Source: Perlucidibaca sp.
GTDB lineage: Bacteria; Pseudomonadota; Gammaproteobacteria; Pseudomonadales; Moraxellaceae
Assembly (NCBI GenBank): GCA_023265995.1
Contig: JAHFSA010000001.1
Span: forward strand, 186,001 to 250,000
Direction of reading: 5' to 3'
DNA length: 64,000 nt
This document shows, one piece after another, positions 55,810 to 64,000 of this stretch. The position numbers were made by a program, and so were the translations under genes. The stretch's first letter is position 1. Each line of letters opens with the position of its first letter. The notes under the pieces were generated by a model. It saw nothing but the letters and a program-made list of their open reading frames with translations, was not told the DNA's origin and made no database searches.

Positions 55810-58298
55810 GTCAGCTCCAGGACAACAGTATGCTGCTGATCGGCAAGCAGCGCGGCCGGCACCGGCACCGGGCAGCGGCTGGCTTCGGACAGGACCTCGA
55901 GGGTCTTGCCGGCGAGCGCGGCCGGCACCAGCACCTGACCATCATGACCAAGCACGCGCTGCTCGCCGCCCGGCAGCAGCAGGCGCGAGCCGAGCGGGAA
56001 CCAGCTGCCATCCGGGCGCTGCAGTGCCAGCAAGGCCTCGCGGTTGCGCTCGACATCGAAATGCACGCGCAGCCCGGAGTCGCGCGCCGGCACAACGCGA
56101 CGCTCGGCATCGCCAACGCTGACATTCAGCGGCAGGTCCAGAGCTTCCAGGCTCAGCTTGTTCTGCTGATAGGCATTGAGGTCGTTGACGAGCAGGAAAC
56201 CGTCGGCATCGGTACGACCTATGGGCCGGTTCTCGAAGAAAATAGCGACATCAGGATAACCGAGGTCGACCAGGGCATAGGAGTCGTTGATGCGGCGCCC
56301 GGCCTGCACGGTACCTGGCATCCAGGCCAGTGCGCCGATCATGCCGAGACGCGCGATACGGCCGGACTCGCCATCCTCGACCAGAGCGCTGACATCACTG
56401 ATGCGGTTGCGGTTGAGCAGCTCGGCGCGGCGATAGTCGCGCTGACCCTCGGCGACGTCGAAGCGCCATCCCCAGCCGGCATCCATGGGCAAGGTCGACT
56501 GCGCACTCAGCACACCGGTGCTGCCGGTGTCATTGACCTCGTAATAGGCGCTCACGCTCTGGCGTTCGGCGAGGAACCAGTTCACCCCGATGCTCGCGCC
56601 CCAGCTCTTGTCATTTTCCAGCGACTGCCAGCCGGACAGGCTGACATAACCGCGCGCGGCAATGTTGCGGGCAGCCGTGAGCATGACCGAACTGAAGCGG
56701 GTGTCATCGAGGGTACGCTGGCGTATCCAGCTCAACGCCAGCGTACCGCCGCTGTCGAAGCCCTGGCTGAGCGCCAGCTGCTGGCGCGAGCGCGTCAGGC
56801 CGGGGCCGCTGTCCAGGCTGGCGACATCGCGGAAACGGTCGCTGGCCTCGCTGAACGAGCCATTGAGAATGAGCCGGCGCCCGAAGTAATAGTCGAAGCG
56901 ACCGCTGACCTCGGTACCGAAATCACCCTGGTAGCGGCTGCCGGCCAGGTCGACGCCGAAGGAGCCGTGACGGCCGATCAGGCTGGACATGCCGGCGCTG
57001 AGCAGACTGACCTCGCGGGCATACTCGCCCTGCCCTTCCAGTGTGATCTCGGGTGTCAGACCGTAACGCAGCGAGCCGATGGCCAGCGGATCATGATCAT
57101 AACGGTCATCGGCGGAGGCGTAATTGTGGCGGCTGAAGCCGGCCTGCACAGCGAAATCGAACAGCCCCGGCCGCAGCAGCTGCGGACTGGTGAACAGATC
57201 GAGGGTGGTGACCTGGTCACGACCAAGGGCATCGCGCACGACGACCTGGACCTGACTGGGCCCGGTCAGCACCGGCAGTTGATTGAGGGTGAACGGCCCC
57301 GGCGGCACATCGACCTGGCTGCGGCGGATCTGGTCGACATAGACATCGACCGAGGTCGGCACGGCCGAGCTGCCGGTGATCGAGGGCACCGGGAAGGTCA
57401 CCAGATCAGGCCGCAGGCTGAAGTTGCGCCGCCACTGCACACCGCCAAAGCGAATGGCCGGACGCGATGACAGGCCGGCGGAGACGGCATCGCCGACCTG
57501 CCAGCTGGTCATGCCGACCGGGTCGTAATAGCGGTAGCTGGTATCGAGACGACGCACCGAGGCCTCGCCGCCAAGCGCCGGAATCTGACTGATCAGACTC
57601 TGATTGAAACTGCCCCAGTCGCCAGCCAGGCGGCCATCAAGCAGGCCGGCGAATTCGGTGCTGGCGCCGGAAGAGAATGGCGGCCGGGCATGCTGCACGA
57701 AAATATCGTAATTGAGCGTGGCATTGAGCGAGGCGGCATCCGGCAGATGGGCCGGCTGTCCCAGCATGTCCACGACATTGCCCTTGAAGCGCGTAGCCGG
57801 CAGGGTCAGCTGCAGGCGCTGGTTGCCGGCGTCATAGAGGGGCTGCACATCGCCAAGACGGGACAGGGTAACCCGCCCCTGGGCATTCACTTCACTCGCC
57901 GATGCCACCAGCCCCAGTCCCTGCCAGTCGGCCAGCGCGATGCTGATGCCGTCACCGGTCGCGCCGTCACCAGCACCACCGGCAATACCGGCAGCCGCTG
58001 CGGGCATTTCCACTTCAAGCAGATTGCCGGCGGCGCGGCCATTGAGCGAAACCTCCAGCCACAGATGCTGTGCCGGCAACGGCTCGCCGGGCAGGGCCGC
58101 CATGGCCTCGCCGGTGTCCGTGCCGCGCCCGCCATGACCCGGCGTGGCCAGTGCCAGCTGAGTCGTCGAGGCCAGCTGCAGCGCCGGATCCAGCGCCGCG
58201 ATCTGGAGAGGACGAGCCTCTTCGCCCCGGGCCGACGCGGCCAGGATGAGCAGGGCTGCTGCCAGCGGCGTCAGTTGGGGGCGACGGGGGGCTGGCAT
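55800..58298 (-). CDS. csuD: Outer-membrane usher of Csu-type pilus
   Basis: An 832-residue fimbrial usher. Signal peptide LTPLAAALLILAASARGEEA; N-terminal plug and NTD region WLEVSLNGRAAGNLLEVE; barrel-region motifs DRRYYDPVGMTSWQVGD-like (SYRYYDPVGMTSWQVGD), VPSITGSSAVPTSVDVYVDQ, PLGRDQVTTLDL-type segments and a C-terminal domain (PDGSWFPLGSRLLLPGGEQ). It assembles pilin-chaperone complexes across the outer membrane. It overlaps the chaperone gene by 28 bp and the tip gene by 10 bp. Confidence 0.93.
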   Translation of the reverse strand: MPAPRRPQLTPLAAALLILAASARGEEARPLQIAALDPALQLASTTQLALATPGHGGRGTDTGEAMAALPGEPLPAQHLWLEVSLNGRAAGNLLEVEMPAAAAGIAGGAGDGATGDGISIALADWQGLGLVASASEVNAQGRVTLSRLGDVQPLYDAGNQRLQLTLPATRFKGNVVDMLGQPAHLPDAASLNATLNYDIFVQHARPPFSSGASTEFAGLLDGRLAGDWGSFNQSLISQIPALGGEASVRRLDTSYRYYDPVGMTSWQVGDAVSAGLSSRPAIRFGGVQWRRNFSLRPDLVTFPVPSITGSSAVPTSVDVYVDQIRRSQVDVPPGPFTLNQLPVLTGPSQVQVVVRDALGRDQVTTLDLFTSPQLLRPGLFDFAVQAGFSRHNYASADDRYDHDPLAIGSLRYGLTPEITLEGQGEYAREVSLLSAGMSSLIGRHGSFGVDLAGSRYQGDFGTEVSGRFDYYFGRRLILNGSFSEASDRFRDVASLDSGPGLTRSRQQLALSQGFDSGGTLALSWIRQRTLDDTRFSSVMLTAARNIAARGYVSLSGWQSLENDKSWGASIGVNWFLAERQSVSAYYEVNDTGSTGVLSAQSTLPMDAGWGWRFDVAEGQRDYRRAELLNRNRISDVSALVEDGESGRIARLGMIGALAWMPGTVQAGRRINDSYALVDLGYPDVAIFFENRPIGRTDADGFLLVNDLNAYQQNKLSLEALDLPLNVSVGDAERRVVPARDSGLRVHFDVERNREALLALQRPDGSWFPLGSRLLLPGGEQRVLGHDGQVLVPAALAGKTLEVLSEASRCPVPVPAALLADQQHTVVLELTCP

Positions 58299-59044
58299 GC
58301 GGCCGGCTCGCTGGGCGGAGAAACATCAGCCTGCCACGGGCCCAGATCGGTCTTTGCCTCCAGTCTTGCCGCCTGCGCCGGCCAGACCATGCCGGCCGGC
58401 AGAGGCAGGGCCAGTGCACTGCCAGGCAGGACATAGCCGGCCAGACCCGGCTGTCCGGTCAGCACCTGCTCGCCATTCCGCAGATGCCAGTCGGCCAGAC
58501 GGGCCCGACGCTCACCGGCATTGCTGACCATCAGACGCTGACGACCATCCTGGCATTGCTGCAGATGCAGGCTCAGCTTTGGCAGGCCGGCGACACGGGG
58601 TTCGAGAAACAGCGGCAGGGAATAGCGGGTGAGAACCTGGATCTGATCGCGCGAGGCGCTAGCACTGCTCGGCAGCTCGTCGACCAGGAGACGATAGTAG
58701 CGTTCGCCACTGTCCGCCGGCTTGCGCGCCAGCACGCGCACGAGCTGGGTCGCGCCAGGCGCGAGCGTGATCATGGCCGGGCTGAGGGCGACATCCATCG
58801 TCGGCCCCAGCAGCATGCCGGCGTCGACATCCTGCTGCCAGGAGAAGACACGCACCTGCAGCGAAACCGGCGCAGCAGCCTCGTTGCGCAAGGTCAGCGT
58901 GGCTGCGCGATGATCCGGAGTGAGGCTGAGGCCGAGCGGACTGATGCGCACCTGCCCGGCGTCAGCCGTCACTGGCAAGGCGACCAGGCAGAAAGCGGCG
59001 AGCCATGCACGGGTCGCAACCCGTGCACTCAGGCGGCAGATCAT
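58271..59044 (-). CDS. csuC: Periplasmic pilus chaperone (CsuC-like)
   Basis: A 257-residue PapD-like chaperone of the archaic Csu type. Signal peptide to TADA; the first immunoglobulin-like domain holds LSLTPDHRAATLTLRNEAA and LAPGATQLVRVLARKP, with the G1 strand ERYYRLLVDELPS typical of fimbrial chaperones. It binds the major pilin and delivers it to the usher. It overlaps the usher gene start by 28 bp. The start at 59044 lies 10 bp after the pilin stop. Confidence 0.9.
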   Translation of the reverse strand: MICRLSARVATRAWLAAFCLVALPVTADAGQVRISPLGLSLTPDHRAATLTLRNEAAAPVSLQVRVFSWQQDVDAGMLLGPTMDVALSPAMITLAPGATQLVRVLARKPADSGERYYRLLVDELPSSASASRDQIQVLTRYSLPLFLEPRVAGLPKLSLHLQQCQDGRQRLMVSNAGERRARLADWHLRNGEQVLTGQPGLAGYVLPGSALALPLPAGMVWPAQAARLEAKTDLGPWQADVSPPSEPAACQPPVAPN

Positions 59045-59054
59045 GTGCCGCGAC

Positions 59055-59561
59055 TCAGAAGGTCAGCGTCGCCACCACGGTGTCGACATAGGAGCCGACA
59101 GTGACACTGGTCTGGCCACCCGGAACGCGACCATAGACCGGAACGGTCTGGTTGGCGCCATTGCCGGTACCGTTGTAGCAGTTGGCGCCGGTACCCGGAA
59201 CCGTGGTGCAGACGTTGTCCCAGACCGTGGAGCGGGCCGGCAGCACATAGAGGCTGTAGTTGACCGTGCTGTTGTCAGCACTGTTGGTCATCTTGCGCAC
59301 CGACGCGGTGGCACCGGTGCCGACGCCGTTGTTGAGGCCGATGCTGTAGTCCTGACCGCTGGTGCAGTTGGCCACCAGGGAGGACTGCGCATCAATGTTG
59401 GCGGCAATGGCGCCATTGTTGACACCGAAGTCGAGCGGATTGGCCGTCAGCGTGCAGGCACCGGTAATGGTCAGGGTAACCTGGAAGTTGCTGGAGGCCG
59501 TGCCGGCAAATGCGGACACCGGCAGCAGGGCGAGCAACGGCAGGGCGCGAAGAATTTTCAT
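59055..59561 (-). CDS. csuA/B: Major pilin subunit of Csu-type pilus (single SCPU domain)
   Basis: A 168-residue secreted protein. Signal peptide MKILRALPLLALLPVSAFAG; the mature domain TASSNFQVTLTITGACTLTA with the paired Cys and C-terminal VGSYVDTVVATLTF is characteristic of SCPU/CsuA/B pilins, the donor-strand-exchanged subunits of archaic chaperone-usher pili. It is the first gene of the operon. Acinetobacter has three pilin-type genes here; this locus has one. Confidence 0.9.
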   Translation of the reverse strand: MKILRALPLLALLPVSAFAGTASSNFQVTLTITGACTLTANPLDFGVNNGAIAANIDAQSSLVANCTSGQDYSIGLNNGVGTGATASVRKMTNSADNSTVNYSLYVLPARSTVWDNVCTTVPGTGANCYNGTGNGANQTVPVYGRVPGGQTSVTVGSYVDTVVATLTF

Positions 59562-59730
59562 GAGATGCCTTCCATGTAGTACGACATGATCAACGTCATA
59601 GAACGTTGTTATTTTTTTACACAGTGCAATCTACATGAATCGGCGTGTATTCAAATATTTCTTTTTGTAACATTGTTATACTTTTTTGTGACATACGAGG
59701 GCTGGCTGGCAGCCCTCGTCGCCCCCCTGC
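59562..59730. promoter_or_regulatory. AT-rich intergenic region, pilus operon promoter
   Basis: This is the most A+T-rich stretch of the window, including T7 and T6 runs. It contains the dyad CAACGT-CATAGA-ACGTTG (59591-59608) and the palindrome TAACATTGTTA (about 59671). On the minus strand it precedes the pilin gene. A -35 and -10 pair could not be fixed with confidence. Such islands in a GC-rich chromosome are usual sites for H-NS/MvaT-like silencing, but that is inference. Confidence 0.5.
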
Positions 59731-61191
59731 TCAAGCGCCAAGCAGCTCCTGCAGCCAGCGCGTTCTCGCCTGCATGAGCGCGGCATCGCCACGAGCCTCG
59801 ACGTTGAGGCGCACCACCGGCTCGGTATTGGACATGCGCAGGTTGAAGCGCCATTGCGGGAACTCGCGCGAGACACCATCGAGAGCCGACTCCGCCACCA
59901 GGGTCTCGCGACCGCTGGCGATCTCCTCGGCCACGGCAGCCTGCACACGCGCCAGCGCCGCCCGGGCATCGGATACGGTGAAGTTGATCTCGCCGCTGCA
60001 GGGATAGGCGCTCTGGGCGTCCGCCACCAGCGACGACAGGGTCTTGCCGGGATGCGCCAGACGCTCTTCGCAAAGCCGCTCGAGCACCAGCAGCCAGGGA
60101 ATCATGCCGCTGTCGCAGCAGAAGAAGTCACGGAAATAGTGGTGTGCCGACATTTCGCCACCGTAGATCGCGCCGGTCTCGCGCAGCGCCGCCTTGATGA
60201 AGCTGTGGCCGCACTTGCTGATCAGGGCCTGGCCTCCGGCGCGCTCGGCAGTGGCGATGGTGTTCCAGGTCAGACGCGTGTCGTAGCAGACCGTGGCGCC
60301 GGCATGATGGTGCAGGATCTGCTCGGCGAAGAGGCCGACCAGGTAATAGCCCTCGATGAAATCGCCACGCTCGTCGAAGAAGAAGCAGCGGTCGAAATCA
60401 CCATCCCAGGCAATGCCGAGATCGGCGCCATGCTCGCGCACGGCAGCCGCGGTGACGCGCTGACACTCGTCGAGCATGGGATTGGGCACGCCATTGGGGA
60501 AGTTGCCGTCCGGCTCGTGGAAGACGCGCACCACCTCCAGCGGCAGCGGACCACCCTGCCCGACCCCGTCGAGAATGGCATCGAAGATGGGACCGGCGCT
60601 GCCGTTGCCGGCGTTGACGACAACCTTGAGCGGGCGCAGGGCCGCGACATCGATGAAGCTGCGCACCTTGGCGACATAGCCGGCAAGAATGTCCTGCGTG
60701 CCATGCAGCGCCGGGTCGGTGGCAAACTCCACCGGGATGGCAGCGGGGTCGGCCAGCAGACGCAGGGTTTCCTGCTCGATGTCCTTGAGGCCGTCATCGC
60801 CGCTGATCGGACGCGAGCCTTCGCGCACCATCTTGAGGCCGTTGTAATCCTTGGGGTTGTGGCTGGCGGTGATCATGATGCCGCCACCCATGCCGCCCTG
60901 TCCGGCGGCGTAGTAGACCATCTCGGTGCCGCCCATGCCGATGTCGCGACTGGCCACGCCCTCGGCATTGAGACCGGCCGCCAGGGCCAGGGCGAAATCC
61001 TTGCTGGTCAGACGGATGTCATAGCCGACCGCCACCGGTCCCTGCGGGCGGATGACACGGGCATAGGCCCGGCCTATGCAATAGACCATGGCGGCATTGA
61101 GCTCGTCGGGCATGCGGCCACGGACGTCATAAGCCTTGAAGGCAGGCAGGCGGCCGGCAACGGCAGGCACAACGGATGGATTTGCGGACAT
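59731..61191 (-). CDS. manB: Phosphomannomutase/phosphoglucomutase (CpsG-like)
   Basis: A 486-residue alpha-D-phosphohexomutase. The catalytic loop TASHNPKDYNGLK has phosphoserine at residue 110, the metal loop is DGDFDRCFFF, the sugar-binding loop is GGEMSAHHYF and the phosphate-binding region is RMSNTEPVVRLN. It converts mannose- or glucose-6-phosphate to the 1-phosphate, feeding GDP-mannose or UDP-glucose synthesis. In Acinetobacter K loci a pgm gene occupies a comparable place beside ugd and gpi. Substrate choice between Man and Glc is not settled. Confidence 0.9.
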   Translation of the reverse strand: MSANPSVVPAVAGRLPAFKAYDVRGRMPDELNAAMVYCIGRAYARVIRPQGPVAVGYDIRLTSKDFALALAAGLNAEGVASRDIGMGGTEMVYYAAGQGGMGGGIMITASHNPKDYNGLKMVREGSRPISGDDGLKDIEQETLRLLADPAAIPVEFATDPALHGTQDILAGYVAKVRSFIDVAALRPLKVVVNAGNGSAGPIFDAILDGVGQGGPLPLEVVRVFHEPDGNFPNGVPNPMLDECQRVTAAAVREHGADLGIAWDGDFDRCFFFDERGDFIEGYYLVGLFAEQILHHHAGATVCYDTRLTWNTIATAERAGGQALISKCGHSFIKAALRETGAIYGGEMSAHHYFRDFFCCDSGMIPWLLVLERLCEERLAHPGKTLSSLVADAQSAYPCSGEINFTVSDARAALARVQAAVAEEIASGRETLVAESALDGVSREFPQWRFNLRMSNTEPVVRLNVEARGDAALMQARTRWLQELLGA

Positions 61192-61235
61192 GTGTTCACA
61201 CCAGAATGAGGTAAAGGAAAGCGGGTCGACCGCGC

Positions 61236-62636
61236 TCAGACCACCGTGCCGCGACCGATGCCGACATAGGTGATGCCGATGTCGGCGAGATACTCCGGAT
61301 CATAGACATTGCGACCATCGAAGATCAGCGGCTGCTTGAGCGCCGCTGTCAGCAGGGCGAAGTCCGGACTCTGGAACTCCTCGCAGGCAGTGACCAGGAT
61401 CAGGGCATCGGCACCCTCGGAAGCCGCATCGGAGGCAGCGGCGCCATCCGGGCAGCCACGGACCGCATCATAAGGCTGCGCCACCACGGTCAGCAGCGGC
61501 TGATCCGGGTAGTGCTCGGCCAGGCTGCTGCCGGCCAGCGGATCATAGACACGCGTACGCGCGCCCTGGGCCCAGAGGGCATGCAGCAGAGGATGCACGG
61601 CGGAATCCTGGACGCTGGCCGAGCCCGGCTTGTAAGCCGCGCCCCAGATCGCGAAGCAGCGCCCTTCCAGGCGGCCCTCGAAATGGCGCCAGAGCTTGCG
61701 GAAGAGCAGCTCGCGCTGGCGCTCGTTGACGCTGATGGCGGTCTCGATCAGGCTTTCGCGATCCAGCGTGCTCTTCATGGTGCGGGCGAAGCTGAGCAGC
61801 TCGCTGGAAAAGCTCGGGCCGCCGAAGCCGCAGCCCGGCTGCAGGTAGTCACTGCCGATGCGGGGATCGGCGGCCATGCCCTGACGCACCAGCTCGACAT
61901 CGATATCCAGCCGCTCGCACAGCGAGGCGATCTCGTTCATGAAGCTCATGCGCGTGGCGAGCATGGCATTGACGCTGCTCTTGATCAGCTCGGCCGCGGC
62001 CAGCGGCACGATCATGACCTCATGCGCCCGACGCGCGATCGGACGCAGATTCTCGAGCAGGCCGCTGCCCTGCAACGCGTCATCACAACCGATCAGCAGC
62101 AGCTGCGGCTGATTGAAATCACTCAGCAGGCTGCCGGCACGCACGAACAGCGGCAGCGCACAGACCAGCGGCGGCCGCTCGGGCACCGGGCGCTGGTCTG
62201 CGCGAGCCTGCTGGCGCATGTAGTCGGCAATCTGGTGCAGATAGGTCTGCAGACGCGACAGTGTACCGACCGGGAACGGCGACAGCACGCAGAAGGCCGG
62301 CAGCTCATCCACATCGGCACGCACGAAGGCCGCGTTCAGCAAGGCCTCGCACTCCTTGTTCAGGCGCTGCAGCGAAGCATCGTGGGCGATCCAGAACTGA
62401 TCAGGAGTCGCAGTCTCCGGCAAGGTGAAATCCATGCCGCAGGCCAGTCGCAGGCGCCCGGCCCGCAACTGCTCCTGACGCAGCATGGCCAGGCCTGGCT
62501 CGCGCAGCAGCTCGTCATCAGGATCGCTGACGAGCACGCTCCAGGACGGACAGAGCGTGACCTGATTGCCGAAGGCCGCCATCTGGATGGCCGCCACCCA
62601 GGCGAACGGGGTATTGCCATGTATGACCAGATTCAC
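61236..62636 (-). CDS. UDP-sugar dehydrogenase homologue, probable pseudoenzyme
   Basis: A 466-residue protein with all three domains of UDP-glucose/nucleotide-sugar dehydrogenases: the helix AELIKSSVNAMLATRMSFMNE (Lys219, Asn223), the active-site segment at about 265-280, and the C-terminal half (YKPGSASVQD ... IFDGRNVYDPEYLADIGITY). Key residues differ. The nucleophilic Cys of GGSCFxKD is Ser275 (GGPSFSSE), KD is SE, the NAD motif GxGYVG is HGNTPF, and the Arg after KPxTDD is Gln343. The frame is intact and full length, arguing against simple decay. GTG at 62636 overlaps the pgi stop. Confidence 0.85.
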   Translation of the reverse strand: MNLVIHGNTPFAWVAAIQMAAFGNQVTLCPSWSVLVSDPDDELLREPGLAMLRQEQLRAGRLRLACGMDFTLPETATPDQFWIAHDASLQRLNKECEALLNAAFVRADVDELPAFCVLSPFPVGTLSRLQTYLHQIADYMRQQARADQRPVPERPPLVCALPLFVRAGSLLSDFNQPQLLLIGCDDALQGSGLLENLRPIARRAHEVMIVPLAAAELIKSSVNAMLATRMSFMNEIASLCERLDIDVELVRQGMAADPRIGSDYLQPGCGFGGPSFSSELLSFARTMKSTLDRESLIETAISVNERQRELLFRKLWRHFEGRLEGRCFAIWGAAYKPGSASVQDSAVHPLLHALWAQGARTRVYDPLAGSSLAEHYPDQPLLTVVAQPYDAVRGCPDGAAASDAASEGADALILVTACEEFQSPDFALLTAALKQPLIFDGRNVYDPEYLADIGITYVGIGRGTVV

Positions 62637-64000
62637 TTGTGCACCGCCCGCAGCAGCATGCGTGTGGATGGGTCGAAGCTGTCCAGGGAACCGTCCTTGC
62701 TCATGGCGGCGTAGGTGGTGCCGGCAATCTTCTTGCCCAGTTCCACCCCCCACTGGTCAAAGGGATTGATGTTCCAGATCACGGAGGCCACGTATACCTT
62801 GTGCTCGTAGAGGGCGATCAGCTGCCCGAGGCTGTAGGGGGTGAGCGCATCCAGCAGCAACGTGGTCGATGGCTGATTGCCGCGATAATGCTTGTGACCC
62901 GGCTCCTGGCTGACACTGGCAGCGGCCTGATCGCTCTCGCTCAGGCAGGCATCACCGAGCATGAGCACGCGGGCCTGGGCAAAACAGTTCGACAGGGACA
63001 GCAGGTGCTGGGTCTGCAGCGCGCTGCCAGCCTCATCCTCGCGCTGGTAACGTGCAATCGGCGCGATGAAGTCGCAGGCCACGGCCTGGGTACCCTGATG
63101 CAGCAGCTGATAGAAGGCATGCTGGGCATTGGAGCCGACATCGCCCCAGAGCACCGGGCAGGTGTCATAGTCCAGCGGCTGGCCATGACGATCCACCGAC
63201 TTGCCGTTGCTCTCCATCTCCAGCTGCGTGAGATAGGCGGGGAACAGCTTGAGACGGGCATCATAAGGCAGGATGGCCTGGGCATTGATGCCGAGGAAGG
63301 TCGAGTTCCAGACCATGAGCAGGCCCATGAGCACCGGCAGGTTCTGCTCCAGCGGGGTTTCGCCGAAATGGCGGTCCATGGCATGGGCACCGGCGAGTAG
63401 CTGCTCGAAGCCCTTCATGCCGAGCTTGAGCGCGATCGGCAGCCCGATCGCGGACCACAGGGAGAAACGTCCGCCGACCCAGTCCCAGAAGGCGATCTGG
63501 TTGCTCTCCGGAATACCGTATTCGGTCATCTTGGCCGGGCTGGCCGAAACACCAATGACATGATGGCGCAGCACGCGCTCGCGATCGGGGATGCGCGCCA
63601 GCATCCAGGTCAGCGCGGTCTCGGCGTTGGACAGCGTGTCGATGGTGGTAAACGATTTCGAGGCGACGACGAACAGGGTGGTCGCCGGGCGCAGAGTGTC
63701 GAGCAGGTCGGCGATCTGGGTGCCGTCGATGGAGCTGACAAAGTGCAGCTTCAGCTGCTGCGCCGCGGCCGGAGCGAACTCGCCGAGGGCATTGGTGACC
63801 AGGAAGGGGCCGAGATCGGAACCACCCACGCCGATGCTGACGACATCGGTGATGGGCAGGCCGGTGACGCCGCGCCACTGGCGGGCATGAATGCGCTCGA
63901 CAATGCTGCGGACCCTGGCGAGGCTGGCATGCACGGCGGGCACGACATCCTCTCCATCAATCAGCAGGCGTGAGGTGCCAGGCAGGCGCAGGGCACTGTG
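62633..64000 (-). CDS. pgi: Glucose-6-phosphate isomerase, C-terminal part (5' end outside window)
   Basis: The frame stays open to base 64000, so the N-terminus lies beyond the window; about 455 residues are visible. The sugar-phosphate motifs are VVSIGVGGSDLGP, FVVASKSFTTIDT-like (VVASKSFTT) and GDVGSNAQHAFYQLLHQGTQ, with the catalytic Glu and His regions in place. In Acinetobacter, gpi sits next to ugd in capsule loci; here it overlaps the dehydrogenase-like gene by 4 bp (GTGA). Confidence 0.96.
   Translation of the reverse strand, partial: HSALRLPGTSRLLIDGEDVVPAVHASLARVRSIVERIHARQWRGVTGLPITDVVSIGVGGSDLGPFLVTNALGEFAPAAAQQLKLHFVSSIDGTQIADLLDTLRPATTLFVVASKSFTTIDTLSNAETALTWMLARIPDRERVLRHHVIGVSASPAKMTEYGIPESNQIAFWDWVGGRFSLWSAIGLPIALKLGMKGFEQLLAGAHAMDRHFGETPLEQNLPVLMGLLMVWNSTFLGINAQAILPYDARLKLFPAYLTQLEMESNGKSVDRHGQPLDYDTCPVLWGDVGSNAQHAFYQLLHQGTQAVACDFIAPIARYQREDEAGSALQTQHLLSLSNCFAQARVLMLGDACLSESDQAAASVSQEPGHKHYRGNQPSTTLLLDALTPYSLGQLIALYEHKVYVASVIWNINPFDQWGVELGKKIAGTTYAAMSKDGSLDSFDPSTRMLLRAVHK

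Noticed and set aside
52036-55839. 1267-codon open frame on the plus strand
   Set aside because: It runs antisense through galE, glpK and the pilus tip gene, all of which have clear protein homology. Long antisense frames are expected in GC-rich DNA.

Overview
The window is GC-rich, densely coding bacterial chromosome with no rRNA, tRNA, phage, transposase or CRISPR. Three things point to a gammaproteobacterium of order Pseudomonadales, most likely a high-GC member of Moraxellaceae (inference; no rRNA to confirm it): Acinetobacter-like neighbourhoods (argG / pyrC-rnt, grxD / argD-argF, orphan soluble RnfB near nth, pgi beside a ugd-type gene and a hexose-phosphate mutase), a Csu-type pilus, and a PhaC-like enzyme.

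Layout. 1-13 kb: end of a Kup K+ transporter; a GMC oxidoreductase with a Tat-signal partner; molybdate genes modB-modC behind a ModE-like operator; pirin; a PF10118 metal-dependent hydrolase; a divergent LysR/NmrA pair; an alpha/beta hydrolase-amidase pair; orphan RnfB; a lipoprotein. 12.6-25.6 kb: a CadR/PbrR-like MerR regulator divergent from a small CDF transporter; SDR; nth with a DUF748 protein; acyl-CoA ligase with a PhaC-like enzyme; argG; a GGDEF cyclase; pyrC-rnt. 25.9-29.9 kb: the conserved Anbu proteasome-like operon (Anbu, transglutaminase, alpha-E, ATP-grasp type 2). 30-35 kb: AhpC-type peroxiredoxin, NfeD-SPFH pair, grxD, argD-argF.

35-52 kb is a surface-polysaccharide locus built as two convergent halves. 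The plus-strand half holds Wzy, a GT2, Wzx, a pyruvyl transferase and a nitroreductase. The minus-strand half holds a GT4, gmd, an acyltransferase 3, a hexapeptide acyltransferase, fcl, a GT-C-like membrane protein, two GT2s, a second acyltransferase 3 and a GT39. The two halves share overlapping stop codons. The predicted product contains a GDP-fucose-type sugar and is pyruvylated and O-acylated. 52-64 kb: galE, glpK, a four-gene Csu-type chaperone-usher pilus, a phosphomannomutase/phosphoglucomutase, a UDP-sugar-dehydrogenase homologue lacking its catalytic cysteine, and the 3' part of pgi.

The observations most worth following are: (1) the dehydrogenase-like protein at 61236-62636, full length but with the catalytic Cys, the KD pair, the NAD glycines and a cofactor Arg all replaced; (2) a roughly 170-bp non-coding repeat present three times (4435, 25711, 30038), always in the same orientation 3' of a gene and carrying short variable tandem units at one end, with the stop codons of modC and anbu at that end; (3) the complete Anbu operon; (4) a ModE-like box in front of a modBC pair that lacks modA and the ModC TOBE domain.
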